Assembly (NCBI GenBank): GCA_903905735.1
Contig: CAIVHU010000133.1
Coordinates: forward strand, 48,292-112,291
Origin: an uncultured beta proteobacterium
GTDB taxonomy: Bacteria; Pseudomonadota; Gammaproteobacteria; Burkholderiales; Burkholderiaceae_C
DNA length: 64,000 bases
Reading direction: 5' to 3'
The notes below the pieces were generated by a model. That model was not told where the DNA came from, did no database searches, and saw nothing but the letters and a program-made list of their open reading frames with translations. How positions within the stretch are numbered: the stretch's first letter is position 1; each line of letters begins with the position of its first letter. The position numbers and the translations under genes were made by a program. This document shows positions 9,965 through 18,499 of the stretch, one piece after another.

Positions 9965-11701
9965 TCAAGTGTCCAGGTTGGCACGCGCCGTGACACGCGC
10001 GTGCTCGTTGATGCCGATCAGATTGAAAAACGCTGCCACCAGATGGGGCAAATGGCAAAACTCGATCTTTGTCCCGGCGGCTTGAGAACTGGCTACCCAG
10101 TTCAGAATGCTGCCAGCCGCCGAAAAATCAACCCTCACCAACCGCTCACAGTTGACAAGCAGGTCTGCATTGCCCTGCAAGGCAGCTTCCAACGGCAGCA
10201 AACCCTCAGCCACCGTACCCAGCACGTCGCCCACCAACTCGACTTGGCTGGCATTGGCATCCACAAAAGGCATAGCGGCAGTCACTGGACTACCCGAAGT
10301 GTTGCCATGGTCGCTTTCCTGCGCCAGGCGCTTCGCGGGCGTATCGGCAAGCTGCCCAAAAGCGCGGTGGCAGCGTGGGCTTTGCCAGGCAGGCGGCGAC
10401 ACCTCGTAAGTGACGCAGTAGTCCATCGACACCAGCTCAAACTCATCCTGTGAGCCCAGGACACGCAGCACATTCATCCGCAGTTGCCACCAGAAACGCG
10501 CCACCTGGCGATCACCTACCGGGGTGTTGACGCGCAGCAAGTCATCAAGCACTTCCAGGCTGTCCAATTGCAGCGTCAAAGGCTGTTCACACCAGTACCC
10601 CATCAGGGTAGCCAATGCCGCTGCAGCGTCGGGGGTGACCAGTTTCAGGGCCTGCCAATCCAGCCGGGTGTGCGAGTGACCCGTGGCCACACTGCCCTGC
10701 AGCTGATCCACCGATGGTTTGTCTAGCACCACAGGCGCACGCCAGACCGAAAAGCCGGTTGGCGAAGATGCCGAGTGCGCTGGGGGCACGATGGCCTGGG
10801 TCGCATCCGCAGGTCTTTGTGCAGAATTCTGGCTGCGCACAAGCCGATCCGGTCGCTGGGCATATTCCAGGGCCAGGCGGTCATAGCTGGCCTGCTGCCC
10901 GGTGGATCGGTACATGTCCAGCAGTGCCAGGGTCCAGGTGTTTTTGGATGCCGGTGATGCCGCGTTGGCTTTGAGTGCCAGGGTGAGCACAAATTCAGCT
11001 CCCGCATCATCACTGTTGGCAAAACGAATGGCTGCATCTTCCAGCACCGGGTCTGACAGGACCTGGCCCATGTCGATGGACACCATTTTGGAGCTGGAAA
11101 AACCACTGATGCCCAACTGGTCTGCGCCTTGGGGCGGCATTGCAGGGCGCACTTTAACGATCGGCTGGACCAGCTTCTTGTCGCCAGGGGTCTGGCCGGG
11201 AATGGTCAACGCAGACTCACCCAGATTGGTGGGCATGGTTGGCGCAAAGGTGTTGCAGGTCTCCAGCTGAGACTCAATCATACGGGGTGAGGGCACTTGC
11301 GGGCGCATGACGGGTACGCCGGGAGGAGTGGTTTCAGGGGTTTTGCCCTGCTGCCCTTTCCACCACTGCTTGGACATCTGGGCTTCGATCTCGTCGATTT
11401 TCTTCAGTGTGGACTCGCGTCCTTCGGACACTGGATAACTGGAGCTGTCCTGGAAAAACGAGGCGCGCGCCGCCATTTCCGACAGTGCCGCCGGGGATGC
11501 TGCCCGCAGCTTTCTCAGTTGACTGAATTCACGCCGGCGCACCGCATCGTTGTGCGCCTTGCGCTCGATCATGCGCTTGATGGCCTGCTTGCCGGTTTCA
11601 CCCTCGTCGGGCGCATTAACCGGTGGTGCGTCGGCAGCCGGACTACGCACAAAATTAGCGACTCTGGCCAGCAGCCCGTTGGGAGTGTCTTTGGTCGCCA
11701 T
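9965..11701 (-). CDS. STAS-domain protein with FimV-like central repeat, function unknown
   Basis: Protein of 578 aa between dksA and hslV. The first ~60 residues are polar, followed by a basic coiled-coil-like stretch (about 45-115) and a Pro/Ser-rich linker. Residues about 225-290 ([20 protein letters not shown] and onward) resemble the helical C-terminal repeat of FimV-type proteins. The last 100 residues ([20 protein letters not shown] ... [11 protein letters not shown]) resemble a STAS domain, the fold of anti-sigma-factor antagonists and MlaB. No signal peptide or membrane segment is evident. The domain reading is my own recognition of short blocks; the function is unknown. Confidence 0.65.
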   Translation of the reverse strand: MATKDTPNGLLARVANFVRSPAADAPPVNAPDEGETGKQAIKRMIERKAHNDAVRRREFSQLRKLRAASPAALSEMAARASFFQDSSSYPVSEGRESTLKKIDEIEAQMSKQWWKGQQGKTPETTPPGVPVMRPQVPSPRMIESQLETCNTFAPTMPTNLGESALTIPGQTPGDKKLVQPIVKVRPAMPPQGADQLGISGFSSSKMVSIDMGQVLSDPVLEDAAIRFANSDDAGAEFVLTLALKANAASPASKNTWTLALLDMYRSTGQQASYDRLALEYAQRPDRLVRSQNSAQRPADATQAIVPPAHSASSPTGFSVWRAPVVLDKPSVDQLQGSVATGHSHTRLDWQALKLVTPDAAAALATLMGYWCEQPLTLQLDSLEVLDDLLRVNTPVGDRQVARFWWQLRMNVLRVLGSQDEFELVSMDYCVTYEVSPPAWQSPRCHRAFGQLADTPAKRLAQESDHGNTSGSPVTAAMPFVDANASQVELVGDVLGTVAEGLLPLEAALQGNADLLVNCERLVRVDFSAAGSILNWVASSQAAGTKIEFCHLPHLVAAFFNLIGINEHARVTARANLDT

Positions 11702-11741
11702 CGATACACTTTATCCGCAGTGACGCGTCTGGCTGGCCGCG

Positions 11742-12806
11742 TCAGTCTCCAAACATCTTCTGCTTGAGTTCGCGGCGCTGTTGGGCCTCCAGCGACAGGG
11801 TAGCCGTTGGACGCGCCAGCAGTCGGCCAACACCTATGGGCTCACCGGTTTCGTCGCAGTAGCCATAGTCACCCGCGTCAATGCGGTTGATGGACTGCTC
11901 GATCTTCTTGAGCAGCTTGCGCTCGCGGTCGCGAGTGCGCAACTCCAGCGCGTGTTCTTCTTCAATGGTGGCGCGGTCAGCGGGGTCGGGCACCACCACG
12001 GTGTCTTCGCGCAGATGCTCGGTCGTTTCACCGGCGTTGCTCAGGATGTCGTTCTTCAGTACCACCAGTTTCAGCCGGAAAAACGCCATCTGGGTGTCGT
12101 TCATATAGTCGTCATCCGACATGGCCATGATCTCGGCATCCGTCAACTCGTCCACCGGCTTTTTCTTCCAATTGTTGGCTAGTTTGGGGTCCTTCTTCAC
12201 GGCCGAGGCCAGCGGCGAGACGATGGGTTGCACAGCGGTCATCTGCGTGAAACTGGCTTTGGCTGCCGTGGAGGCCACCGACTGCGCCATCGAGGGCACG
12301 GTCAGCTGGGCCAGCCGGGACGACGGTCGGCCCGAGCGCACCGGCACCCCCAGCGCCGTCATGGGCGGTGCCACAGGGGCGGCCTTAGCCGCAGCCACTG
12401 GCTCGGCGGATTTGAGCGTTTTGGCGGTTTTTCCAGAGGACGTCACGTTGGCAGTTGGATCAATGGTAGTCACAGGTTCAGACTTCTTTTTGGAACGGAG
12501 CGGGGTCGGTGGTGCGGCTGGCACCGCTTTGACAGGCTCAGCCTTTTTGGCCGACTCCACTTTTTTGACGACGGGTGCCTTGGCCACGGGGGCCTTGGCG
12601 GCGGGTGTTTTAACGGCTGGCTTGGCTGCGGGTTTGGCCGCGGGCTTGGCAACCGACTGACTGGCAGATATGAGGGGTACGACAGGAGGCGCCACAGTCA
12701 CCTTTTTTGCCGTGACCGTTTTGACGGCTTTGGCAGCAGGAGCTGGCTTGGTGGCGGCAACCGCTTTGGCGGGTACAGCTTTCGGTTTAACGGCTGGCGC
12801 TTTCAC
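11742..12806 (-). CDS. dksA: DksA-family RNA polymerase-binding regulator with long Lys/Ala/Pro-rich N-terminal extension
   Basis: The C-terminal ~150 residues match DksA, which binds the RNA polymerase secondary channel and works with ppGpp: a coiled coil with the DxxDxA-like tip (VPDPADRATIEEEHALELR), then the globular end (GDYGYCDETGEPIGVGRL). Only the first of the four classical zinc cysteines remains. The N-terminal ~200 residues are a repetitive basic tail of KPA/KAP motifs, like histone H1. The reading frame is open to an ATG at 12983, but a GTG at 12806 is preceded by a good AGGAG site at 8 nt and starts exactly where the basic tail starts, so I prefer it. Confidence 0.85.
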   Translation of the reverse strand: MKAPAVKPKAVPAKAVAATKPAPAAKAVKTVTAKKVTVAPPVVPLISASQSVAKPAAKPAAKPAVKTPAAKAPVAKAPVVKKVESAKKAEPVKAVPAAPPTPLRSKKKSEPVTTIDPTANVTSSGKTAKTLKSAEPVAAAKAAPVAPPMTALGVPVRSGRPSSRLAQLTVPSMAQSVASTAAKASFTQMTAVQPIVSPLASAVKKDPKLANNWKKKPVDELTDAEIMAMSDDDYMNDTQMAFFRLKLVVLKNDILSNAGETTEHLREDTVVVPDPADRATIEEEHALELRTRDRERKLLKKIEQSINRIDAGDYGYCDETGEPIGVGRLLARPTATLSLEAQQRRELKQKMFGD

Positions 12807-13011
12807 GGGTGGTCTCCTGGCGATTTTGTGGAAATCTTTGGGTTGGAATGTGAGGGCTTCCTGCTCTGCGGCGGATTGGGTCTGCGTTTTGACGACCTTG
12901 GGAGGCGCTTCCTCTTCGGCGCGCGAGTGTACCGGCGCTGCCGTTGAAAAACCCATCAGTTGCAAAAGCGAGACAAACATCACTCTTCGGGGGCAAGGTT
13001 AAAAGACGAAC

Positions 13012-14061
13012 TCAGACAAGGCTCTGCTCCATCCCTTGCAAAAAAATGTCCTGGGGCAGATCGATACCGATAAACACCATTTTGCTACAACGCTTTTCGT
13101 CCGGACCCCAGGCGGGGCCCAGGTCGCTGCCCATCAGCTGGTGCACCCCTTGGAAAATCACCTTGCGGTCGGTGCCTTTCATATAGAGAACACCTTTGTA
13201 GCGCAACATACGCGGGCCGTAGATGTTGACCACCGCCCCCAAAAAGTCTTCCAGTTTGGCCGGATCAAACGCGCGGTCTGAGCGGAACACAAAACTTTTC
13301 ACGTCATCGTCATGCGCGTGGTGGTGGCCATGTTGGTGCGACAGGTGGTTGCAGGATTCGCCCGGTGCATGGTCGTGACCCGCATGGTCATGGTCGTGGT
13401 CGTCTTCCTTGAGGAAATCCGGGTCGATGTCGAGCTTGGTATTGAGGTTGAAACCGCGCAGGTCAAACACCTCTGACAGCGCCACCTCGCCAAAATGCAC
13501 GGCTTTTTGCGGCGCACGCGGGTTCATGTGCTTGAGACGGTGCTGCAGGTCGGCCACCTCTTCGGCGCTGACCAGGTCGGTCTTGCTGATGAATATCTGG
13601 TCGGCAAAACCCACCTGACGGCGCGCTTCCTGGCGGTCATCGAGCTGCTGGTTGGCGTGTTTGGCATCCACCAGCGTCAGGATCGAGTCCAGCAAATAGC
13701 TCTCGGCAATCTCGTCGTCCATGAAAAAGGTCTGTGCCACCGGGCCCGGGTCGGCAACGCCGGTGGTCTCAATCACCACACGGTCAAAGTCCAGCAGGCC
13801 CTGGCGCTTTTTGGCGGCCAGAAGCTGCAGGGCTTCACGCAGGTCTTCGCGGATGGTGCAGCAGATGCAGCCGTTGCTCATCTGGATGATCTGCTCTTGG
13901 GAGTCGGTCACCAGAATGTCGTTGTCGATGTTTTCCTCACCAAACTCGTTTTCGATGATGGCGATTTTCTGGCCATGCGCCTCCGACAACACGCGTTTGA
14001 GGAGCGTGGTTTTGCCGGATCCGAGAAAACCGGTGAGGATGGTGGCAGGAATCAGACTCAT
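13012..14061 (-). CDS. COG0523 GTP-binding metallochaperone (CobW/ZigA-like)
   Basis: G3E-family GTPase of 349 aa. Walker A is GFLGSGKTTLLKRVL (about residues 11-25); the metal-binding CxCC motif is NGCICCTIRED; the guanine-specificity region is near ISKTDLV. A His/Asp-rich stretch (about residues 220-255, many HDHDH and HHHAH runs) suggests zinc or another transition metal as ligand. The C-terminal CobW_C domain follows. Members of this family insert metal into client proteins or help in zinc starvation. It lies 28 nt before the preceding DksA-type reading frame, on the same strand. The client and metal cannot be told from sequence. Confidence 0.88.
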   Translation of the reverse strand: MSLIPATILTGFLGSGKTTLLKRVLSEAHGQKIAIIENEFGEENIDNDILVTDSQEQIIQMSNGCICCTIREDLREALQLLAAKKRQGLLDFDRVVIETTGVADPGPVAQTFFMDDEIAESYLLDSILTLVDAKHANQQLDDRQEARRQVGFADQIFISKTDLVSAEEVADLQHRLKHMNPRAPQKAVHFGEVALSEVFDLRGFNLNTKLDIDPDFLKEDDHDHDHAGHDHAPGESCNHLSHQHGHHHAHDDDVKSFVFRSDRAFDPAKLEDFLGAVVNIYGPRMLRYKGVLYMKGTDRKVIFQGVHQLMGSDLGPAWGPDEKRCSKMVFIGIDLPQDIFLQGMEQSLV

Positions 14062-14105
14062 GATGGGTACAGGTTGAAAGGCAGCCAGTGTAACGATGAT
14101 CTGTT

Positions 14106-15293
14106 CTACACCTGCTTACGCATCACCACCAGCCCCTTGAGGTACTCGCCCTCGGGAAAATGGATGGTCATGGGATGGTCCGGCGCGCCGCCCATACGCT
14201 CATGGATATAGCCGTCGACCCCGGCATCGCAACCCGCCGATGCCACGATCTTGTGAAACAGGTCGGCGCTGATGCCACCCGAACAGCTGTAGGTGAACAA
14301 CACGCCGCCCGGCTCCAGCAGTTTGAAGGCCAGCCGGTTGATGTCTTTATAGGCGCGTGCGGCGCGTTCGGCGTGCGCCACGGTCGGCGCAAACTTGGGC
14401 GGGTCAAGCACGATGGCATCAAAGGTGCGGCCCTGCTCGATGAACTCGCGCAGCGAGGCGTTGACATCGGCGTCCATGAAAGTCACCCGATCTGGCGCAA
14501 AACCATTCAGCGCCACATTGGCGGCGGCTTTTTCCAGCGCCGGACCCGATGAGTCAATCGACGTGACGTGTACCGCGCCGCCTTTCAACGCCGCCACGGT
14601 GAAGCCGCCGGTGTAGCAATAACAGTTGAGCACGCGCTCAAACTTGAGCCGTTTCGCGTAGTCAAAAAAGCGTTTGCGGCTGTCGCGCTGGTCCAGGTAG
14701 AAACCGGTTTTGTGGCCTTCGGCGATGTTCACGGCCAGTTGCCAGTCATGCTCCTGCAGCAGCATTTCAACCTCGCCCGAGTCGCGCAGCCAGCCGGTGG
14801 CCTCGGGCAATCCTTCCAGCGCCCGGCTACTGGCATCAGAGCGTTCGTACAGTTTGGTCAAGCCGGTGGCGGCCAACAAGGCATCGGCAATCACGTCTTT
14901 CCAGCGCTCCACGCCCGCGCTGGTGAATTGCGCCACCAACGTGTCGCCGTAGCGGTCCACGATCAGGCCCGGCAGCCCGTCGGACTCGCCGTGCACCAGG
15001 CGCACACCATTGCTTTTTATGTCAAATCGGTCTCTAGCCCTTACTGCACCTGCGCAAGCAGCTATAAAAAAAGATGCATCTATGCGCTGGGCTTCATCGA
15101 AACTCCAGACCCGCGCGCGGATTTTGGAGCTCGGGCTGAACGCCGCCCAGGCCAGAAACTGGCCGTCAGCCGACTCCACGCGCACGGTTTCACCGACGTC
15201 ACCGCTGCCTTTGGCAATGGCAGATTCAAAAATCCAGGGGTGTCGGCGAAGCAGGGAGCGCTCTTTGCCAGGTCGCAGGCGGATGGCTTTCAT
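14106..15293 (-). CDS. rlmI: class I SAM-dependent 23S rRNA methyltransferase, RlmI-like
   Basis: Protein of 395 aa. The N-terminal PUA-like domain starts KAIRLRPGKERSLLRRHPWI; the central and C-terminal Rossmann methyltransferase contains GFYLDQRDSRKRFFDYAK, CYCYTGGFTVAAL and the catalytic-loop motif VLDPPKFAP. This layout matches RlmI, which makes m5C1962 in 23S rRNA. Residues about 72-92 (SFFIAACAGAVRARDRFDIK) are encoded by a copy of the dispersed repeat, read in frame just after the PUA domain. The gene directly abuts the small gene upstream. Confidence 0.88.
   Translation of the reverse strand: MKAIRLRPGKERSLLRRHPWIFESAIAKGSGDVGETVRVESADGQFLAWAAFSPSSKIRARVWSFDEAQRIDASFFIAACAGAVRARDRFDIKSNGVRLVHGESDGLPGLIVDRYGDTLVAQFTSAGVERWKDVIADALLAATGLTKLYERSDASSRALEGLPEATGWLRDSGEVEMLLQEHDWQLAVNIAEGHKTGFYLDQRDSRKRFFDYAKRLKFERVLNCYCYTGGFTVAALKGGAVHVTSIDSSGPALEKAAANVALNGFAPDRVTFMDADVNASLREFIEQGRTFDAIVLDPPKFAPTVAHAERAARAYKDINRLAFKLLEPGGVLFTYSCSGGISADLFHKIVASAGCDAGVDGYIHERMGGAPDHPMTIHFPEGEYLKGLVVMRKQV
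15013..15076 (-). repeat. dispersed ~60-bp repeat, copy in the rlmI-like gene (most complete)
   Basis: On the minus strand it reads TATAGCTGCTTGCGCAGGTG, then CAGTAAGGGCTAGAGACCGA, then TTTGACAT, which serves well as a reference copy. It lies wholly inside a conserved enzyme gene and adds no stop or frameshift. Confidence 0.65.
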
Positions 15294-15605
15294 TCAGTAG
15301 GTGATGGCCATCGACGGCACGTCCACTTGGATCATCGGCTTGTCCAGTGCCGAACTGACGGCTGCAACGTATTCAGCCGCCCAGCTGGCATTGCCGAGCA
15401 GAAACGCACCGGCAGCCTGAGTGACCACCAGCACCTTGTCGGCGGTCAGCACCTTGCCACTGGCGCGCAAGGGCTCACATTCGAGCTCGATGAACTGCTG
15501 GTCCAGCCAGGCCCGCGCCGCATCGTGTGCCAGCGGCTCACCTTCAGGCACATGAAAGGTGAATTCCACCCCCTTGGGCAACATCACACTGATTTGTTTT
15601 TGCAT
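15294..15605 (-). CDS. conserved small hypothetical protein, 103 aa
   Basis: Starts MQKQISVMLPKGVEFTFHVP at the ATG at 15605, with an AGGAGA sequence 4-9 nt upstream (plus strand TCTCCT at 15611). It ends immediately before the rlmI start, so the two are probably translated together. The protein is acidic and soluble, with an alternating strand/helix look and no signal peptide, membrane segment or known motif that I recognise. A longer open frame to 16316 only reads through xerC in another frame. Function unknown. Confidence 0.72.
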   Translation of the reverse strand: MQKQISVMLPKGVEFTFHVPEGEPLAHDAARAWLDQQFIELECEPLRASGKVLTADKVLVVTQAAGAFLLGNASWAAEYVAAVSSALDKPMIQVDVPSMAITY

Positions 15606-15639
15606 AGGTCTCCTTGATTGATGGAATGTAAGCAACGCA

Positions 15640-16611
15640 CTATTTTGAACCTGTCGGCTTGAGGTGGGCGCGCGGGTGTGCTGCGTCGTAGGCTTTGGCC
15701 AGATGGCCAAAGTCCAGCCGGGTATAGATTTGGGTGGTGCTGATATTGGCGTGGCCCAGCAACTCCTGCACGCCGCGCAGATCGCTGCTGGACTGCAGCA
15801 CATGGCTGGCAAACGAGTGGCGCAGCATGTGCGGGTGCACCGGCACGGCCAGCCCGGCCTGCAGGCTGCGCGAGCGCAGACGCTTCCAGATCGACTGTGC
15901 CGACAGCCGGGTGCCGTTGCGGCCAATGAACAGGGCGGGCTGTGGCGCGGCTGCAATGTCATTGACATCCGTCGGTTTTGAGGGTCGGGGCAAACCCTGA
16001 TCGCGCACGAGCAGCCAGCGCTGCAGCGCCAGCACGGCCTGCGACCCCACCGGCACGATGCGCCGCTTGCTGCCTTTGCCCAGCACATGCGCTTCACCCG
16101 CCTGCAAATCGACCCAGCCGCGCGCGCTGGTGCTGGCCAGCACATCCAGCCCGGTGACTTCGGCCAGCCGCAGGCCGCCGCCGTAAAGCAACTCGACCAG
16201 AGCCGCGTCACGCGCTTCCAGCCAGGGGTTTGTGCTCTCATCTTCGTAGCTAGCCAATTGCACGGCATCATCCACCGCCAGGGCTTTGGGCAGCGGCTTG
16301 GCTGCTTTGGGGGCACGCACGTCGGTCACCGGGTTGCAGGCGACGCCACCTTCGCGCCCCAGCCAGGTATAAAAACCACGCCAGCCCGACAGAATCAGCG
16401 CGATGCCGCGACCACCGCGTCCGTTTGAGTGCATCTGCGCCACCCAGCGGCGAATATGGCTGGGCTGCACCTGCGGCAGTTCAACACCCGCCAGCGCAGC
16501 ATTTTGAGCGAGCTTGTCGAGATCCAGGGTGTACAGCGCCACAGTGCGCTCGGCCAGCCGCTTCTCGAAGCGCACATGGTCCAGGTAACGCTGAACCAAG
16601 GGGTCGGTCAT
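15640..16611 (-). CDS. xerC: tyrosine recombinase XerC
   Basis: Site-specific recombinase of 323 aa that, with XerD, resolves chromosome dimers at dif. An N-terminal SAM-like core-binding domain (about 1-95) is followed by the catalytic domain with LLYGGGLRLAEVTGLD (catalytic Arg), HPHMLRHSFASHVL (His-x-x-Arg) and TTQIYTRLDF (nucleophile Tyr). It follows DUF484 by 21 nt in the order dapF, DUF484, xerC, which is also the order in enterobacteria and pseudomonads. That context separates it from XerD. Confidence 0.94.
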   Translation of the reverse strand: MTDPLVQRYLDHVRFEKRLAERTVALYTLDLDKLAQNAALAGVELPQVQPSHIRRWVAQMHSNGRGGRGIALILSGWRGFYTWLGREGGVACNPVTDVRAPKAAKPLPKALAVDDAVQLASYEDESTNPWLEARDAALVELLYGGGLRLAEVTGLDVLASTSARGWVDLQAGEAHVLGKGSKRRIVPVGSQAVLALQRWLLVRDQGLPRPSKPTDVNDIAAAPQPALFIGRNGTRLSAQSIWKRLRSRSLQAGLAVPVHPHMLRHSFASHVLQSSSDLRGVQELLGHANISTTQIYTRLDFGHLAKAYDAAHPRAHLKPTGSK

Positions 16612-16632
16612 GATCTGCTCAGGAGTCAGGCG

Positions 16633-17352
16633 TTAGCGCAGACGCGACAAGGCCGCGCTGGCCAGTTCGGCAATGCGCGCCAGAAACTCGGTGCCCATGG
16701 TGCTGTTGAAGCGCTGCGCGTCCGGCGAGGCCAGCACCAGCAAGCCAAAAGCCGGGGCCAGACCACCGTGTGCCGTGCCCGCCTCGGGCAGGCCACGCAG
16801 CGGCAAAATCGCCAGCGACACCGCCGCCTGCGGGTCAGGCAACCAGTTGATGGCTTCCAGCCCGGTGTTCACGCCGCAAAACGGCTCGGTCAGCGAGGTG
16901 GCGAACAGCTTGGCATCGTCACTCACGCCCCAGGCGAAGGTACACCCCTGGTGCTGCGGTGCCACGCCCCAGACCTTGATGCCCACCTGCGGCACCGAGA
17001 ACTGGTTCGCCAGCTCGTTGGCAATCAGTTGCGGCAGGTTTTGCGGGTCAGCGTTGAGAAACAGCGTGTGCGCCCACTGCAGCAACTTGTCGGACAGCAC
17101 CATGTTCTCGTTGACATTGCGGATCATGTCCATGATGCGCTGCTCGAGCATGCGAATCTTTTCGCGCAGCAAGGTGGCCTGGCGCTCTTGCAGGCTCACC
17201 GCGCGCTGGCTGTGCGGGCTGGCGAGTTGCACGCCCGCCAGCAGTTCGGCATGGCGCTCAAAAAAGTCTGGCGTGTTGACCAGGTAGTTGGCGATGTCTT
17301 CTTCGGTGATGGGGCTGCCGATGGCGCTGGGGAAGTTGGTGTAATTGGACAT
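16633..17352 (-). CDS. DUF484 family protein
   Basis: Protein of 239 aa between dapF and xerC. The N-terminus TEEDIANYLVNTPDFFERHAELL is the hallmark of DUF484, followed by a coiled coil (residues about 60-95) and a GAF-like C-terminal domain. The family accompanies dapF and xerC in many proteobacteria; its biochemical role is not established. The gap to dapF is 5 nt, which fits one transcript. Confidence 0.88.
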   Translation of the reverse strand: MSNYTNFPSAIGSPITEEDIANYLVNTPDFFERHAELLAGVQLASPHSQRAVSLQERQATLLREKIRMLEQRIMDMIRNVNENMVLSDKLLQWAHTLFLNADPQNLPQLIANELANQFSVPQVGIKVWGVAPQHQGCTFAWGVSDDAKLFATSLTEPFCGVNTGLEAINWLPDPQAAVSLAILPLRGLPEAGTAHGGLAPAFGLLVLASPDAQRFNSTMGTEFLARIAELASAALSRLR

Positions 17353-17357
17353 GGTGA

Positions 17358-18230
17358 TCAGAGGTTGGGAAGTTCAATGTCGCCGTCAAAAACGGTGACG
17401 GCCGGCCCGGTCAGCATCACTGGAGTACGCGCACCCTGCCAGGCAATCGTCAGCGTGCCACCGTGGGTTTCAACATCCACCGTGGCATCGAGCAGCCCGA
17501 GGCGGATCCCCGCAACAACCGCCGCGCAGGCCCCGGTGCCGCATGCCAGCGTTTCGCCCGCGCCGCGCTCATACACGCGCAGGCGGATGTGGCTGCGGTC
17601 CACCACCTGCATGAAACCGACGTTCACGCCGCGCGGAAAAGCCGCCAGACTCTGGACAAGCGGGCCATAAGTGAGCACCGGCGCGCTATCGACATCGTCC
17701 ACCAGCGTCACCGCATGTGGGTTGCCCATGGACAAAAGCACTACCTTAAAAAAAGCTTCCTGCCCTTGTATATCAAGGGCTAGAGGCCAATAAAGCCATG
17801 AACCGGTGAGTTCGCAATGCTGCCCGGTAGTGGTGAATGGCAGGCGCGTCAGGTCGAAGTCTGGAGCTTGCATATCGACCGTGACGCGGCCATCGGGCTG
17901 CATCCGCAGTTGCAGCAGGCGGTTCATGGTCTGCACGGTGACCAAGTCCTTGTCGGTCAGGCCCTGGCGGCGCACAAAGGCCAGAAAACAGCGCGCACCA
18001 TTGCCGCAGTGCTCCACCTCGCCGCCGTCAGCGTTGTGGATGACGTACGAAAAATCAATCCCCGACATGTTCGAGGCGCGCACCGTCAGGATCTGGTCGG
18101 CACCCACGCCAAAGTGGCGATCGGCCAGGAAACGGTAGTGCGCAGGCGTGAGGCCGTAGCGGGTTCGGGTTTCGTCCAGCACCACAAAGTCGTTGCCGGC
18201 ACCTTGCATTTTGGTAAAGGGGATGCGCAT
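17358..18230 (-). CDS. dapF: diaminopimelate epimerase DapF
   Basis: Epimerase of 290 aa that converts LL-DAP to meso-DAP for lysine and for the MurE reaction. It starts [20 protein letters not shown] at the ATG at 18230; a longer open frame to 18284 has no family support. The two active-site cysteines are in HCGNGARC and [11 protein letters not shown]. Residues about 145-165 ([17 protein letters not shown]) are encoded by a copy of the dispersed repeat placed in frame between conserved blocks, making the protein slightly longer than usual. Confidence 0.95.
   Translation of the reverse strand: MRIPFTKMQGAGNDFVVLDETRTRYGLTPAHYRFLADRHFGVGADQILTVRASNMSGIDFSYVIHNADGGEVEHCGNGARCFLAFVRRQGLTDKDLVTVQTMNRLLQLRMQPDGRVTVDMQAPDFDLTRLPFTTTGQHCELTGSWLYWPLALDIQGQEAFFKVVLLSMGNPHAVTLVDDVDSAPVLTYGPLVQSLAAFPRGVNVGFMQVVDRSHIRLRVYERGAGETLACGTGACAAVVAGIRLGLLDATVDVETHGGTLTIAWQGARTPVMLTGPAVTVFDGDIELPNL
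17735..17796 (+). repeat. dispersed ~60-bp repeat, copy in dapF
   Basis: Plus strand reads AGCTTCCTGCCCTT, a short loop, then AAGGGCTAGAGGCCAAT. The two halves are an imperfect inverted repeat (CTTCCTGCCCTT versus AAGGGCTAGAGG). It is in frame inside dapF. Confidence 0.65.
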
Positions 18231-18298
18231 GGGGGCATTATCTATGGAGCTTGAGATACCGATCTGCACCTCTTTATGAATCATTGCAGGTTAAACCC

Positions 18299-18380
18299 GG
18301 GCTGCGGGCTGGGCGCAGGCCAGGGGCTCATACGCTTCGCTTTTTGAAATCGCCCCCGACCTGCGCCCAACCCACAGCCC
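18299..18380. repeat. long imperfect inverted repeat (29-nt arms, 24-nt loop)
   Basis: Left arm 18299-18327 (begins GGGCTGCGGGCTGGGCGCAG) pairs with right arm 18352-18380 with four mismatches, all transitions. It sits between the divergent genes dapF and NUDIX/MBL, so it is not placed as a terminator for either. Confidence 0.8.
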
Positions 18381-18499
18381 TGACAAATCGACTGAATGTG
18401 ATTCCTGCGCTCGCCTATTGATCCAAGTCATGCGATGGACTGAGCTGAAATAGAAAGTCTCACCATCTAAGCGTGACTCCGTATCGATATCATTTGCCC

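Noticed and set aside
12228..12947. Gly/Arg/Phe-rich open frame opposite the DksA basic tail
   Set aside because: The repeats are the reverse complement of Lys/Ala codons of the DksA tail, so this is not an independent gene.
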